From Albifimbria verrucaria (Eukaryota; Ascomycota; Sordariomycetes; Hypocreales; Stachybotryaceae), in the NCBI GenBank assembly GCA_020081605.1, contig JAHREC010000013.1, forward strand, positions 3,224,001 to 3,288,000: a DNA stretch of 64,000 nt, in the 5' to 3' direction. A program made the translations under genes and the position numbers. Shown here in pieces: positions 37,031 to 50,200 of the stretch. The notes beneath the pieces were generated by a model. It made no database searches and was not told where the DNA came from. It saw nothing but the letters and a program-made list of their open reading frames with translations. Positions within the stretch are counted from its first letter, which is position 1. Every line of letters begins with the position of its first letter.

Positions 37031-38517
37031 ATGTGCTTCGGTAGCCGGGAAAAGGACGACAGCGGCGCTGCCCGCTCTCGCGAGCTCGATAAAATCATTC
37101 GTCAGGATGAGAAGCGCATGGCTCGACAGGTGAAGCTGCTGCTACTTGGTGCGTTCCTCCATCTCCTGCAGATTCCCGTCTGCCGTGCTCCTTGGGCGTT
37201 TGCCAACGACGGTGTTGCTGCCACTCTGCTTGCCGCGCCCTATCTGCTTCCAGACTGCCGTATTGCACAGCGTCTCCATGTACTCCATACTGACTTGAAG
37301 AACAAACAGGCGCTGGAGAGTCTGGCAAATCTACCATTCTCAAGCAGATGAAGCTCATCTACTCCCAAGGCTTCAGCAAGAACGAGAAGCTCGAATGGAA
37401 GCCCGTCATCTTCGGCAATATCATTCAATCGTTCCAGACCATTTACGATGCGATGAACGAGCTCAATATCGCCTTTGAGAACCCCGAACACGAGGTAAGA
37501 TACAATCGCATCCCAGTTATTCACTTGCGCTTGTGCCTACGCGCCACGCGACTTTCGCATGCGGGTGCTTGACAGAGTGGCTCGGCGTGGAGTTGAGATG
37601 TGTGAGACATGGGCGTTTGCTAACAGCGTGCACAGAAATGCATGGCCCAAATCCTCGTCGAGCGCGAGATCGGCCCCAATGACAGACTCCCCAAGAATAC
37701 CTAGCACCTATCAAGAGCTTATGGCAAGATGCGGGTGTCAAGGCGGCCATTGCTAAGGGCAATGAGTACGCTCTACATGACAACCTAGAATAGTACGGCT
37801 CCTACTTACATCACACCTTCAGCAATGGCTGAGCTAACTATCCCTATAGCTTCGTCACCGACATTGACCGCCTCTGGGCTGATGAATACGTCCCTAATGA
37901 CCAGGATCTTCTGCGATCAAGGCTGAGGACAACGGGTATCACGGAAACCATCTTCGACCTTGGCCAGCTTACCTACCGCATGTTTGATGTTGGCGGTCAG
38001 AGATCGGAGCGAAAGAAGTGGATTCACTGTTTCGAAAACGTAAACTGTTTGCTCTTCCTCGTTGCCATTAGCGGCTACGATCAATGTCTAGTTGAGGACA
38101 AGGACGGGGTACGAACCATCTTGTTGGGAGATGTTGCGGATGAGGGAGCCAACTGCTAACGTGGAGTTTTCAGAACCAAATGAACGAAGCACTGATGCTG
38201 TGGGAGTCAATCGCCAACTCACACTGGTTCACGAAGTCAGCACTGATCCTCTTCCTCAACAAGATGGATTTGTTCAAAGAGAAGCTTCCCGAAGCCCGAT
38301 CACTGAACACGGATTCACCGATTACCACGGTCCCAGCGACGATTACAAGGCAGCCAGCAAATATTTCCTCGATAAGTTCCGTGCTCTGAACCGAAACCCC
38401 GAGAAGGAAATTTACGGACACTTGACCAATGCGACGGACACCAATCTGCTCAAGATTACCATGACCTCAGTGCAGGACATGATCATCCAGCGCAACCTGA
38501 AGCAGCTGATTCTGTGA
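37031..38517 (+). CDS. gna-2: Heterotrimeric G-protein alpha subunit, group II (GNA-2 type)
   Basis: Exons 37031-37148, 37310-37494, 37636-37792, 37850-38108 and 38174-38517. All GTPase motifs are visible: P-loop [15 protein letters not shown], switch I RLRTTGIT with the catalytic Arg, switch [17 protein letters not shown] with the catalytic Gln, NKMD, and the TNATDT loop. The N-terminus [10 protein letters not shown] lacks the MGxxxS myristoylation signal of groups I and III but keeps Cys2, a possible palmitoylation site, as in Neurospora GNA-2. The C-terminus NLKQLIL lacks the CAAX-like Cys that pertussis toxin modifies. Frame breaks lie at 37689-37692 (RLPQEYLAP needs five C) and 38288-38290 (KLPRSPITE needs four C); restoring both gives 1065 bases, 354 residues. 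It acts on the inner face of the plasma membrane; group II subunits usually have subtle or redundant roles. Confidence 0.95.
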
Positions 38518-38790
38518 TTTACTTTTGGGTGCAGCCTTGCGGCTCGAGGGACCGGAGGATAAGATCATCTAACTCTATCCACGGAACCATGCAGTAAGAC
38601 GGTCGCTTACTCGCCGGCACAATGCAAGCTACAACCGGGTAAACCTTTTAATAACTTTGGTCACTCCCTGACCACCTCCAAGACGTATAGCGTCAATTGA
38701 CCGGAGTGAACGACGATGGCGATACGCTTCGTTCTCGCACTTGCTCAGAGAGAGTTGCGCAACAGCAACATGAGGGCTACGATGAGGGCG

Positions 38791-38820
38791 ACACACATAT
38801 ACACATACGTACACACACAC
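38791..38820. repeat. CA/TA dinucleotide-like repeat
   Basis: ACACACATATACACATACGT followed by five AC units, in the 3' flank of gna-2. Confidence 0.8.
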
Positions 38821-40804
38821 GAGAACATCAACTTTTGCATGAGCAGTAGGTTTAAGCTCTGTGCTTGGAACTACTCATGGATGGGTATGTTTAATATGCA
38901 TCGGTCTTGGTTCTTTTGTATTTCGGGGATGTCGGTCCTGGCGCAGGAGCAGGGACATAGGAGTGGGAGGCGGCGAAGCTAGTGGATTGTGAATGATACC
39001 TCAAAACGTCACCTGTATTTCAGGCCATGTACCGTTTCTGTGTTTTCTTTTTTTCTCTTCTTCTTTTTCTTTCATCCTTCATCTTTGGTTTGTTTTGTTG
39101 AGATGTAGGGCATTGCCAGATGAATTCCTTTTCAGTGGATTGGACATGGCAGAGCGCGACATAGCCTCTAGGGATTAGAACTGACATAATCCAAGCAAAG
39201 GATCACTAAAGACTGCACGTTGATAATGCATGGTGACCACTCTCTACGCCCTGTTGAGGCAGCACTCCAGATTCCATGGACCTCTATGCAAGACCGGAAA
39301 GCCATTCTGTTGTCCGGAACCAACCATGGCCTGTGCTAGTACGCCACCTATCAATTATCAATGCAGGCCGCCCACCTCTCCAACAAGTGGTGTGAAGGAA
39401 GCTCGGGCGGGTTTTTGCGCACTGACGAGGGGTCGCACATGGCAAACCAGGGTCGTGCCGTCGCGAGACGGATCAGCTGCAGCGGAAGAAGAAACACGAG
39501 AAGGGCGCGTCGAGCCAGAGTTGCTATGCGCGAGGTGATATCAACAGCTGTGTAAGACGCGGAATCCCTTTGCCCACGGTCTGACATGAAATACGACGAT
39601 ACGACGATCATGGAAGGGCCGAGCAGCGGATTAGGATTAAGTCCGACGGGCGGAACCGCAGACAATGAACAAGGCGCGGGCGGCAAGACAAAGGCCCGCA
39701 GAGGAAAAGGAAAGATTGGGTCATGGCAAGGATAGTGTAGCGCAGATCCCAGGGCTGACTGACTTCACATCATCACTAGAACCTGGTCTGCTTTAGGGAT
39801 GGCACCGAGACAGACGCCGAAGAAGGTCTTTGAACCTTGCTATTGAGATGGATAGAGATGCGAAGCTCCGTTCTCGCGCCAATGGGGTGGGGGTCGGTCG
39901 TGCGGACTGCCATCTCTGGGCGCAAACTGGTGCCCTCCCGTCCTTTTTCCAGTTCGGACAGACGAAGCGTGCTGTGCCGTAGAAAGGAAGCAATAGCAAC
40001 ATATCGATGCGCGCGTGTGCTGGATACCCGAGAAGGTGGGGAAACGGGGTATGGTGGTATGGGAGGAACACGGTAGGGGGCAAGGGAGGGAGGCGATGGA
40101 GGGGAAGGTGAGAGAAGCATCCGGACGATGGGATAGGTGAGCGTCGCAGCACCTGTCAGTCTGAAGTTGGGACCTTGGTCAGCCCGCCCATGCGTTACAT
40201 CAGCGAAGCGGAGCATCTCGGTCATGGTCGAAGTGGCTGTACAGCCTCGTGTCGAAAAAAGGGGGATTGTTGTGGTTGGCAAGCGATGGTACGACCGCAT
40301 GCCACCACGGCACGCAACCTGGGGTCGGCTGTGTGCGTGCGCGCGCTCCTCATGAAGAGGCAGCTTCCGTTTGGAGACGTTCAGCCCACGCGCGCCTAGG
40401 CGCCGAAGAGGTTTGCCTTTTCGATTTACCCGTAATAAATAGACGAGCCCTGTCATCTCGGGAAATGCAGGCTGGTCTGCAGGCTGGTCTGCAGGCAAGG
40501 ATACCTGGCCAGGTGGTTTCCTTTAGGGAAGGCCACAGGATGGCATCGGTGCCCGGTATCTTAGACAAGGAGGTGGCAACGATCGGGGCTGGGGAGATGG
40601 GATTCAGATCTGACGGAGAGTTGTTTCTGCGTCATGCCATGTCGATAACCGTGGGACGGTATTGACATGGCACTGGGAGCTGGACATGGAGTCTCGAATC
40701 TGGATTCAATGGTTCGGTTGTCGCTCCCGACCCGGCCGATGTTTCCCGGACTTTGCTTACCTTAGCTGAGCACATCACACTTACGTCGTGAGTGGTTGCT
40801 TGTC

Positions 40805-40895
40805 AGTGAGTAGTTACGTGGGTACGCGGGTACGTGGGTACGTTGGTACGTACGGGTAGGTCGGTACTTACCCAGAGGTACGTACCCCTACCGTT
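40805..40895. repeat. GGGTACGT cluster with inverted copies
   Basis: Five or more GGTACGT-like units on one strand (gtgggtacgcgggtacgtgg and following) face ACGTACCC units at 40876-40890. The cluster could form a cruciform or bind a repeated factor. It lies about 340 bases upstream of the beta-glucosidase ATG. Confidence 0.6.
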
Positions 40896-41231
40896 TACCG
40901 TAGCAACAGACGCTTGCTATCTCTAATCAACAATCCCAATTGTGCATTCAGAGTGCAAGTTGCAGGCTCATTGATGCTACCCGCAGTGGCATACGCCCAG
41001 CTCTCGCCCAAGTAGACAAGAAACAAACGTCTTTTACTCTACCGTATCTACCTTTTATTCATTCACTCTGCATCGCCGCTCAGATCACCTCTTACTCGCC
41101 CAAGCCAAAGCTCTGTCTGCGGGGCGTCCCGTTTTAAGCTTACCCATCCTCCATCAATAGCCCCATTCCAGCTTCACTCCCAGCGCCAAGACGTCACTCG
41201 CCAAAGGCCGCCTCACGGTTCGTTCGCAGCA

Positions 41232-44193
41232 ATGAAGAACATCGATGAATCTCAACCCATGACTGGCGTCATCTCCCAGAAGGGCCTCCTACTGAACCAG
41301 GCCGGCTCCCGTGACTATCACGGTTCACGCAGCGCTACCCCTTCTTCAAGACCAAGCGTGGCATTGCGTTATTGATAGCAGTCCCCGTCATATTGCTCTG
41401 TGGACTTGCCGGACTCGCTGCCCTTCCCGAGAAGAGTTCTGGTTCTAGTGGCAATGTCCGGGGACCGGCGGCTAAAGATGCGATTAAGGATGATACCCAT
41501 TTCTACGGGCAGTCTCCCCAGTGTATCCTTCACGTAAGAGCTATCCATGTCTTTGTTCTAGCCGTCCTTGCCTCTAACTACTTGCTAGCGAATATGACGG
41601 GGCATGACGAGTGGTCTACTTCATTCAAAAGGCCAAGGATATGGTAGCCAACATGACACTCGGGGAAAAGGCAAGCATTTAGAAGATTTTCTATTAGCTA
41701 TATCACGCTGACACGAACTATACAGATCAGTCTCACCGCAGGTGTTCCCAGCAATAGCGGTTGTATGGGAAGCATTCCTGCAGTAAAAGTGTCGACTTTC
41801 CCGGTCTTTGCCTGAGCGATGCTGGTCAAGGACTGCGCGGTACCGACTTTGTCAGTTCTTTCCCAAGTGGCATTCATGTTGGTGCGAGGTGAGTTGCTCT
41901 ACCGATATTTCATATTATTTCGCCTTGGCGTATTAATGCTCGTGTTTCAGTTGGAACAAGAACCTAACCTACGCCCGAGCTGCTGCGATGGGAGCTGAGT
42001 TCAAAATCAAGGGCGTCAACGTCCTCCTCGGCCCCGTTGTGGGACCGGCGCTTCGGGTTGTCAGCGGTGGGAGGAATTGGGAAGGCTTCTCGGCTGACCC
42101 ATACCTGAGCGGTGTTCTGGCAGCGAATACTGTAATCGGAGTACAAGACCAAGGTGTCATTACCAGTACCAAAGTAAGACTCAGTCGCCCCCAATGCTCT
42201 ACTTGTATACTGATTCCACCCAGCACTTCATAGCCAATGAGCAAGAACATCACCGGAACCCCCATGACGGAGTAGAATCCGTGTCGTCCAATATTGACGA
42301 TAAGACGATGCATGAGATATATCTATGGTAAGTCTTTTCTTCATTTACAAAACTACCACAGTGTTCAGAACCTGACCGTACCAGGCCGTTTCAAGACACA
42401 GTCAAGGCAGGCACCGGAAATATCATGTGTTCATATCAAAGGATCAATAACTCCTACGGCTGTGCAAACAGTAAGACGATGAACGGCTTGTTGAAGACAG
42501 AACTTGGCTTCCAAGTGAGTAGCCCTTCCCTACCAAGCACAACCCTGAATTCTAACATTGGCAGGGGTTCGTTGTATCTGACTGGAGTGCTCAACATGCC
42601 GGAGTTGCCACTGCTATGAGTGGTATGGACATGACTATGCCGAATGGTGATGAGTTCTGGGATAGCAAGTTGGTTGATGCAGTCAAGAATGGATCCGTTC
42701 CCGAATCTCGACTCACAGACATGGCAACAAGGTAAGGGAAGCCGCCCAGAAAATTTCCAACGCAAGCTCACAGTTCTTAGGATCCTAGCCCCTTGGTTCC
42801 AGATGAAGCAAGACACAGACTTTCCCAAGCCTGGAGTGGGCATGCCCATCAGTGTCACCAAACCCCACAAGATAGTGGACGCCCGAGATCCGGACGCTCG
42901 CCAGACTCTTCTCCAAGGAGCTATCGAGGGACACGTTCTGGTGAAGAACACAAAGAATTCGCTTCCTTTGCGAGCTCCCAAGATGCTGTCCATTTTGGAT
43001 ACTCGGCCAAGTCTCCTGACTTCTACGCCCCTGGCGGTGATGACCTAGGATTCTATTCCTGGAGTTTTGGTGCCGAATCATCAGACCCGCGAGAAGTACA
43101 AGCTGGCTTTGCTGGTGTGCCGGACGCGAACTACTCTACTATTGCTCGGAAAGGCACCATCATCCATGGTGGTGGTTCGGGAGCTACTACGCCTGCCATG
43201 TTTGTCTCGCCTTTTGAGGCCCTCAAGATGAGGGCATATCAGAATGGGACAGCCTTGTTCAACGATTTTCTGTCATCGCAGCCCGTAGTCGACCCAGTCT
43301 CAGATGCTTGCATCGTCTTTGGCAATGCCTGGGCGTCGGAGGGTTATGATCGTCCTGCGATTCGAGACGACTACACGGACGGCCTTGTTAAAACTGTGGC
43401 AGACCAATGCAACAAGACAATAGTTGTGCTTCATAACGCTGGCGCTAGGCTAGTTGATCAATTTGTTGATCATCCAAACGTTACTGCCATAATTTTCGCC
43501 CACTTACCAGGCCAAGACTCCGGCAATGCTCTGGTGTCTCTACTCTACGGGGACTCCAACTTCTCTGGGAAGCTTCCTTACACTGTCGCCAAGAACGAGT
43601 CGGATTATGGCAACATGCTTGGGCCTGACGTGGCTGAAGGTAAATACGAGAATTTCCCGCAGTCTGACTTCTCAGAGGGCGTGTACGTCGATTACCGCCG
43701 CTTCGATCACGATGACCTGGACCCGCGTTATGAATTTGGCTTTGGTCTGAGTTACACGACCTTTGAATTCTCTAAGCTTGAGATTGAAGTCGTTGACGGG
43801 GCCAACACAGCGGAATGGCCTACTGGAGAGGTAGTATCTGGCGGCCAGAAAGATCTCTGGGATCACATTGCCACTGTGAGGGCCGACATCCGTAACACCG
43901 GCCGTGTTGATGGCGCCGAGGTTGCTCAGTTGTATATTGGTATTCCTTCAGCCCCTGTGAAGCAACTACGCGGGTTCGAGAAGCCCTTCATCAAGGTCAA
44001 TGAATCGACCACTGCCTCTTTCAACCTGACGAGGAGGGACCTCAGCGTCTGGGACGTCACTGCGCAAAAGTGGCGACTGCAAGGCGGAAAGTTCAAGATC
44101 CATGTCGGAAACAGCAGCAGAAAACTGCCTTTGACAGGAGATTTGGAGCTCAAGTTATCGCGCAACGCTACGGCAAGCGGCGCAAGGGGATGA
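41232..44193 (+). CDS. Membrane-anchored GH3 beta-glucosidase
   Basis: Eight exons: 41232-41533, 41589-41670, 41726-41888, 41951-42173, 42224-42327, 42385-42514, 42565-42731 and 42781-44193. Intron 2 uses a GC donor (GAAAAG/GCAAGC). Residues 1-46 are a cytoplasmic-type tail, then [20 protein letters not shown] is a signal anchor, so this is a type II membrane glucosidase. YPSPN opens the GH3 N domain; [17 protein letters not shown] and [12 protein letters not shown] bind substrate; [20 protein letters not shown] holds the nucleophile Asp. The C domain and fibronectin-III-like end ([24 protein letters not shown]) are complete. Frame breaks, each one base: about 41330, 41516-41519 (SPPVYPS), about 41617, 41785-41788 (AVKSVDF) and 42993-42996 (SIFGYSA). 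With five bases restored it is 862 residues. It hydrolyses beta-1,4/1,3-glucosides at the cell surface. Confidence 0.93.
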
Positions 44194-47160
44194 AGAACGA
44201 CTCAAGGGATCATCTGGACATATCAACAGTACATATAGTATTTGGGGCGTTGTAAAGGAGTTTAAGGGCTTACTAGCATCTCACTTGGACAAACATGATA
44301 AAGGAACATACTGGTATTCAACTGCGTTGCAGACATTGCATTTTTGCAATGAATGGAAACATTGGGTTGGTTTCTATGGGAGGCAGTCCTGAATGCGTCT
44401 TGGGCTGGATGAAAATGAGAAAGGGAACAGTTACACCCAACCAAGTGAACTAGTTAATGAACATATTGTGTATCATGGTTTTCAAGAATATAAACAAGGC
44501 CGATACTTTCGGAACTTGGTCACCTAGAGACAAAAGCCTCCAGCTAACAGGCTTGGGGTCAAATAAATCTAGTGCAATGCCTCTAGGAAAATTCCATCCA
44601 TTGGTTTTGGAAGCAATACTCTGACTGCATCAAGCATAATATCTACTAGGCGAAAGACTTGAAGCATTCAGTGGCTACGTTCCATATCAGGCTTGTCTAC
44701 GTAGTTTCGTTCCAGTCTGTCACAAACTCGAGGAAAAGTTCGCATGCTCAGTTGCTGAACAGGGTGAGGAACGGGGTTCCGAATCCCGCATATGATGGGT
44801 TACCGTAAAGAGACGATGCTAGACAGTTCAATCGTATTAGTGGTTGGTGTATGTCTTCTTGGCCCACGAATACACAGTTCAATGGGACTATCGATGAGCC
44901 CGCGTCCAAACAGTTCTTGGACGATACACTGAAAGGTCGACATTACGGACCAGCTTTCTGACTACGAACCAGTTGGCTACACGTTAAGAAGAGGAGGCTG
45001 CGTGATTGCCAAATATCACAACTACACCTTGACTCGTTGGTTAATCCGCCACATCATGGCCACGTCGTGAACAATAAACCCTTCTCATTGCAGGCTACCG
45101 CAAGTCTTACCGAGGCCTATTGTGCCCGCAGGTTAATGTATGCATGTCTCAGCTGGTAACCAGGAATTCAATTTGCCTCGGGCACATGATTTCCAATGTC
45201 ACAACCAGGAATGTTGATGGCCACTAGTCCCGTCGCTGGACCCTGAATATTGATCTCCCCAATAACACGCCGCCCCGCGACACGCGCACCCTATATGCAG
45301 ACTCATATGGTGCCACTTGACCGGGATGTAGGCTGCTCCGATCGCTTGGTCCATCTCGGCAAGATGGGACACAGCTCGCTTTGAAGAATGCCAGCATGCC
45401 GTGCCTTCCCTTGACAACTGAACCCATGTACCAGGCCACGACCTGCTATCCGGATATGAAGAAGCGTCGACAAGGAAAAAAGAAAACTGCCGTTGTACAC
45501 CCATGGGGTGGAAGTGTTTCAAGATTTGCTAATCTACGGCAGCGATCGAGCCGCTCAGGGTCTTTTGCACTAATCGACGCTTGTTTCTGTTCCACATCGC
45601 ACGGATGACTAGATGTCCGCAGGTCATGAGGGCCTCCCAAGAGTGGAGTAGGCTGATGGGATATAGAGAGGGATAAACCACTCCAAGGCGCACGGAACTA
45701 CCCCAGGCTTATGCCAACTTGGGATAGAGGCGCATCTATGCCTGGTGGAGTTGCAAGGCCCTGCTGCCTCATTCATGGCGGTGAGGTAGCCAAGGGCATG
45801 CCATTGTAGGCGGTGATGAGGCAAAGCAAAGCAAATCATGCTGTTGATCCACAGTCGCCACAGTCAGTGGCTTGCTCATCATGCTGGGATACAGGGTTCT
45901 CGAGATTTAACAATCGCAACGGAGGAGGCTCGTCCCACGTACCGAACCACCATCCGACCGCGATTTTGAGGGCACGTCTGGACTGCCTTGAGTGGAAGGG
46001 TGGGGTGAGCCGTAGCTTAGCCTGGGACGATGAGTAAATTTCTCGTACCAGTATTATTCCCATTTGCAGACGATGCTACCTTGATGATCTTGCCGCGGCT
46101 TCCTTAGGCGCTATACTCGCCGAATCTTTCCAGGGCAGGACTCTTTCCATGGTTCTGCGGATATCATCCCTGTATGTTACTGAGTCAGTGGCCAAGAGCT
46201 GGCACTAAGACCTTGGCTTGATCGTGGGGAGAGAGAAAAAGCCATGTTGGGTTCCCTCTTGGATCGCCCTGGGTGATAGCCAAGGCGAGCTCGTTCATTA
46301 CGGCTTCGCCCACAGGCTTTATGGTCCCCAACACTGCGCATACTTGATGGCTGATGCAAAGACGCATTGTATGAGGGAAAACACTACGCGAGTCAGTAGC
46401 AAAACTAGGGAAGCTTTCCCCGGGTTTTAGTACGTGACGGGTGAAGCGTGATATAGAATGGCCAGTCAGGATGAGACGGAGCGTGATCCGTCTTGGCAAT
46501 AAAATTAAAAGACCGCATAGCATACATGGGCAACAGACTCCCCTTCCCAATATCGCACAGGGACTGCTGTGATGTTGATTTGCTGCAGCGCCAAACCAGA
46601 TCGTCGCGGGAGTGTGTGCTCGGATGTATAACCCTTGATCAACTCGACTCTGCGTGTCGTTAAGAATGGCGATATAGCTTCGACACCGTCGATGAAGATG
46701 ATGCGGCGGACGCAAGCAGCGTGGGAGCGGCCTGACCTCAGGGCACCCGCCCTGGGCCAGTGCCACTCTTGGTCTGGTCTGGACGACTCGTGCGAGCTAA
46801 TTAACTTGCGAATGCATCGGTGCACCCTTCGACGACGGGGCCGGTAAAGCAGTCTTAGATCTCTAGGGGCCACAGCGCAACGCTAAGGGACAAGTGCATG
46901 AGATCTGCAGCGGCGCGTCGAGCTAGCCGTCACCGTCGCGAGTCAATCGGACAATAATCAAACGCTCCGCTAGGTGACCGCCAGCCTGGAAGCTCGTTTT
47001 CTGGCCAGCCTCAACCATGCTGCCATGAGTCGAACTCAATATCGCTTCGCTGGCCAAGTGCCAGGTATCAGCTGAGGTGGGCCGCCGGCGCCGTGGTGCC
47101 ATGCCGTTGTAACGTTATCAGAGGGAGCCATAGTTTGACGGTGGGCTTCGTTGGCTTTGA

Positions 47161-47207
47161 GAGGAGAGGCGAGGAGAGGCGAGGAGAGGCGAGGAGAGGA
47201 GAGGAGG
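47161..47207. repeat. GAGGAGAGGC decamer minisatellite
   Basis: About four perfect tandem copies of GAGGAGAGGC followed by a degenerate unit, strongly purine-asymmetric. Confidence 0.85.
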
Positions 47208-50200
47208 CTCTAGTCTAGGCCTTGGCCAGATTCGTCCAAGGCCTCGGATCCAGCTGTGTCAATATCGAACGATTTCCGCGGCCCCTCCTTTCAGCCCACC
47301 GATATCCCCAATATCGACCGACGATATATCGCATGCGCCTGCATGAATCGATCATTGGCGCAGCTGCTCTAGCCCCGCAGCCGGAATCGAAGTTGGGCGG
47401 CAGTAGCCTATGGCCTACCCAAGAGTAAGTTTGATCCTCCCGCTAGTGACCAACAGTAACCCAGCCGGTTAACACGATCCCCAGCAGTATGAAGATGGTT
47501 GGTGTCTCCAGGCTGAGCGCACTATCTCAACCCTGACTTGGCGTCTTTTGTGGTTGGCGCTATCATTTATGAGAGCCACGATGAACTTCAACGCAACACC
47601 CCTAAGGGTCCACCTCTAGTGCTCCCCAAGTGACTGTATACTTCTTCTGGAACCCGATACGGATCGAAGTTCAATTGTCAGCGATAAAAAGAAAGCAAAG
47701 TCTGGTGCAGTCCAAGCAGTGCCGGGTCGGCAATGCATACCGCTTAGGCACGCGACCTGGAGCATGAGATGGGCCTCGGAAGGGCACTAAGGAAATACCG
47801 AGCACCTACTGAGCTTGGGCCAGTTCAGACTCCTTGATACATCCCTTCGGAGCGTCTGCAACCAGTAGTGTCCGATATGCTCACCGATGAAGTGCACGAA
47901 ATGTGTTTGACTGAGACGATCTGATTGTGATTCGCGAATGAAAGACGAGGCAGCCCTCAGCTGCTTCCCTGCTGCGCCCGGATCTGCTTGCGGGCAACTT
48001 ACGTACCGGCTGGAAATGCGCCTCCTGCTAAGCGACGCCGAGCTGAATCCTCCACACGTCCCGAGGCGCAGTGCCATTGAACGACCTGAGTTCAGTACGT
48101 CACATGGGTCCCACGTTACAGGCTGTGAATCAAGACGACTCATGGCAGCGGCTTGATTAGTGTCAGATGAGAAAGCGACACATCTTCACCGGGTCTCCTG
48201 CACCCCGTGATTGCCCGATGGGGCGTATTGTCCCTGCCACCGGTCAAGTTTATCAGTTTGTGTAACCCATCTTGGGCGGATAGGAGGATTCGTCTCATCG
48301 TCGTTGATGCGATCTGTCATACTCAATTTAGGATGGAGATATGCCGCAGGGATGGGCCGAGGTGATCTGACATGTCTCGATCAGGTGGCTGAGTTCCCGA
48401 AACCTGGCCAAGAAGCCGACCGGTGTGTAAACGAAACCAGTTTTGCCCTTCTCCGCCGAGGTCGACGTCGTCTCCCCGCCAGCCTTGCCTCCTTAGGAAG
48501 GGAGAACGCACCCTCGTGGCGGTGGGCGTTGAAAATAACCCGTTTCCTTGTCTACACGGGTATGCATGGCCCCTCGGTGTAGTACTCCAACGTACCGCTG
48601 GATCAGGAGGTGGCCGATCTTGCGTCCGCATGTCAGACGGGTTCGGTGGTCTCCACCCAAAGTCAGATCTGAGGATGCTAGGGTTCCTGCACAGCTATTC
48701 CCACACCCCTTCCCGTGAGATTCATTCTTACATCCGACTGAACATTACGGATGACCTGCATGCTTCGTTTGAAACTCCATCGCGGTGTTTCTTCAGAAAA
48801 ATGTTGCAAAGTTCATGACCAGACGAGCCGGCATTGGCTGTGATGCTGCACGTCTTACGCGAGTCCTGCAAGAACAGGAAGTTGTAAGCTTAGACCCCAA
48901 GGCGCACGCCAACCACTGGTTCGTGTGCCCAGTCGAAAGGTCTCGATCTCATATCGCTGCAGGGACTGGAACTGGCTATTCTTCCAAAATGGCGCCGTCA
49001 GCTGGGCCCACCGGATCCCACGATTCCTCATGGCCTATCAGATCTGTTTCACATCTAGTTCATCTAACATGCCGCAAGTCAAAGAAAGTCTTTACCCGGC
49101 AAATGGCATGGCGGGTTTGCGCCACCTGTGCCATTAACTCGGGGCCAGACTCCCCTACTTTCTAGGTTGAACTGACGTGGCAGGCAAACAGGCGGCCTAA
49201 TATCTGAACGCTCTAGTTCTGATTTGTCTCGATAGTAGCATGGTTGCCTGGATATTGCAGCCATGTCATCAAGTAGTTCCAGAGCTCAGAAGTCTTCCAG
49301 AGCCTCGGAAGCAAGCAAGCACGCATGTATCCTTTGACTGCATGCATTAACGAGTTACATCGGTGATGGAGACCAACTCATCCAACCCTTGTGTTGCAAA
49401 GCTCACTCATGAGTAAGCCGCCGTCCCCAGAGAACGTTGGCTCACCGAGTTGTGTATGCAAGCGAATGTGACCAACCCGTCCCGCTGGCCCGAGCTGCTT
49501 GATCCAAAAATACTGCATGCCAACTCATCGGCCAGTTGGCTTCATTGATTGAGACGGTGACACGTCTTTTTCCCATCCAGTGATAAAGCTGAGTCAAACG
49601 TAAGATCGTCGGGTGATGCTCATGTGCTTTCCAAGCCGATCAAACGGAATGCATAAGGGGCTTATACGGCACATGCAGGACGACCTGTCAACACGGAGTA
49701 TTTTGCACACCCTCCCCTCCGATTCCCTCGATACCGGAACCCGCCATCCTGGAAGGTTCGCGCGTGTGTGATTTGGCTGGACTGCATGGATGTTGGGCGA
49801 ACCCCTTGTGCTGGGCGGCACGAATCTTTGCAGACAGCCTTTCCGCAGATGATGGAGGCCAAGGAACCTTGGTGGGTGTGTGGCTCTGACACACAGCCTG
49901 AACTGAACGGCTACCGCCACTCCTTTGTTTACGGTTTGTCCCGGTGCATTTCGATACATAGCATTGATCGCTCGCTCGTTGGGCAGTGGTTATGAATCTG
50001 CCCCGGCTCTGAGGATGCATGCCAAGGCAGGATGGCTAGTTCAGACTTGTTCAGCAATGGCGCAACGAACTCCGTAGATGGTTGGAAAACTATACAGGTA
50101 TGGCTGGGCTCCGAATATATTGATGAGTGATTTATCTGCTGCAGGACATGTTGCGCCAGATGAATGCGTTGGCGGCGCAATGTATCTATCTGTTACTCCT

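Larger units (their letters stand above)
38518..41231. other. 2.7-kb intergenic region, no gene seen
   Basis: The first few hundred bases are the 3' region of gna-2. A polypyrimidine stretch (39040-39075) and a GTAC-rich cluster (40805-40895) are the only structured parts. A minus-strand frame at 39776-40498 is basic, Pro/Ser-rich and without motif; I do not call it a gene. Confidence 0.5.

Noticed and set aside
39776..40498. 240-codon minus-strand frame
   Set aside because: Low-complexity Pro/Ser/Arg sequence without conserved motif, in a GC-rich intergenic region.
44740..44810. tRNA-like GGTTCCGAATCC element
   Set aside because: The T-loop would have eight bases and no matching acceptor stem or anticodon arm could be built around it.
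46185..46873. 193- and 122-codon minus-strand frames
   Set aside because: They overlap each other in different phases, show no domain, and have no splice partners.
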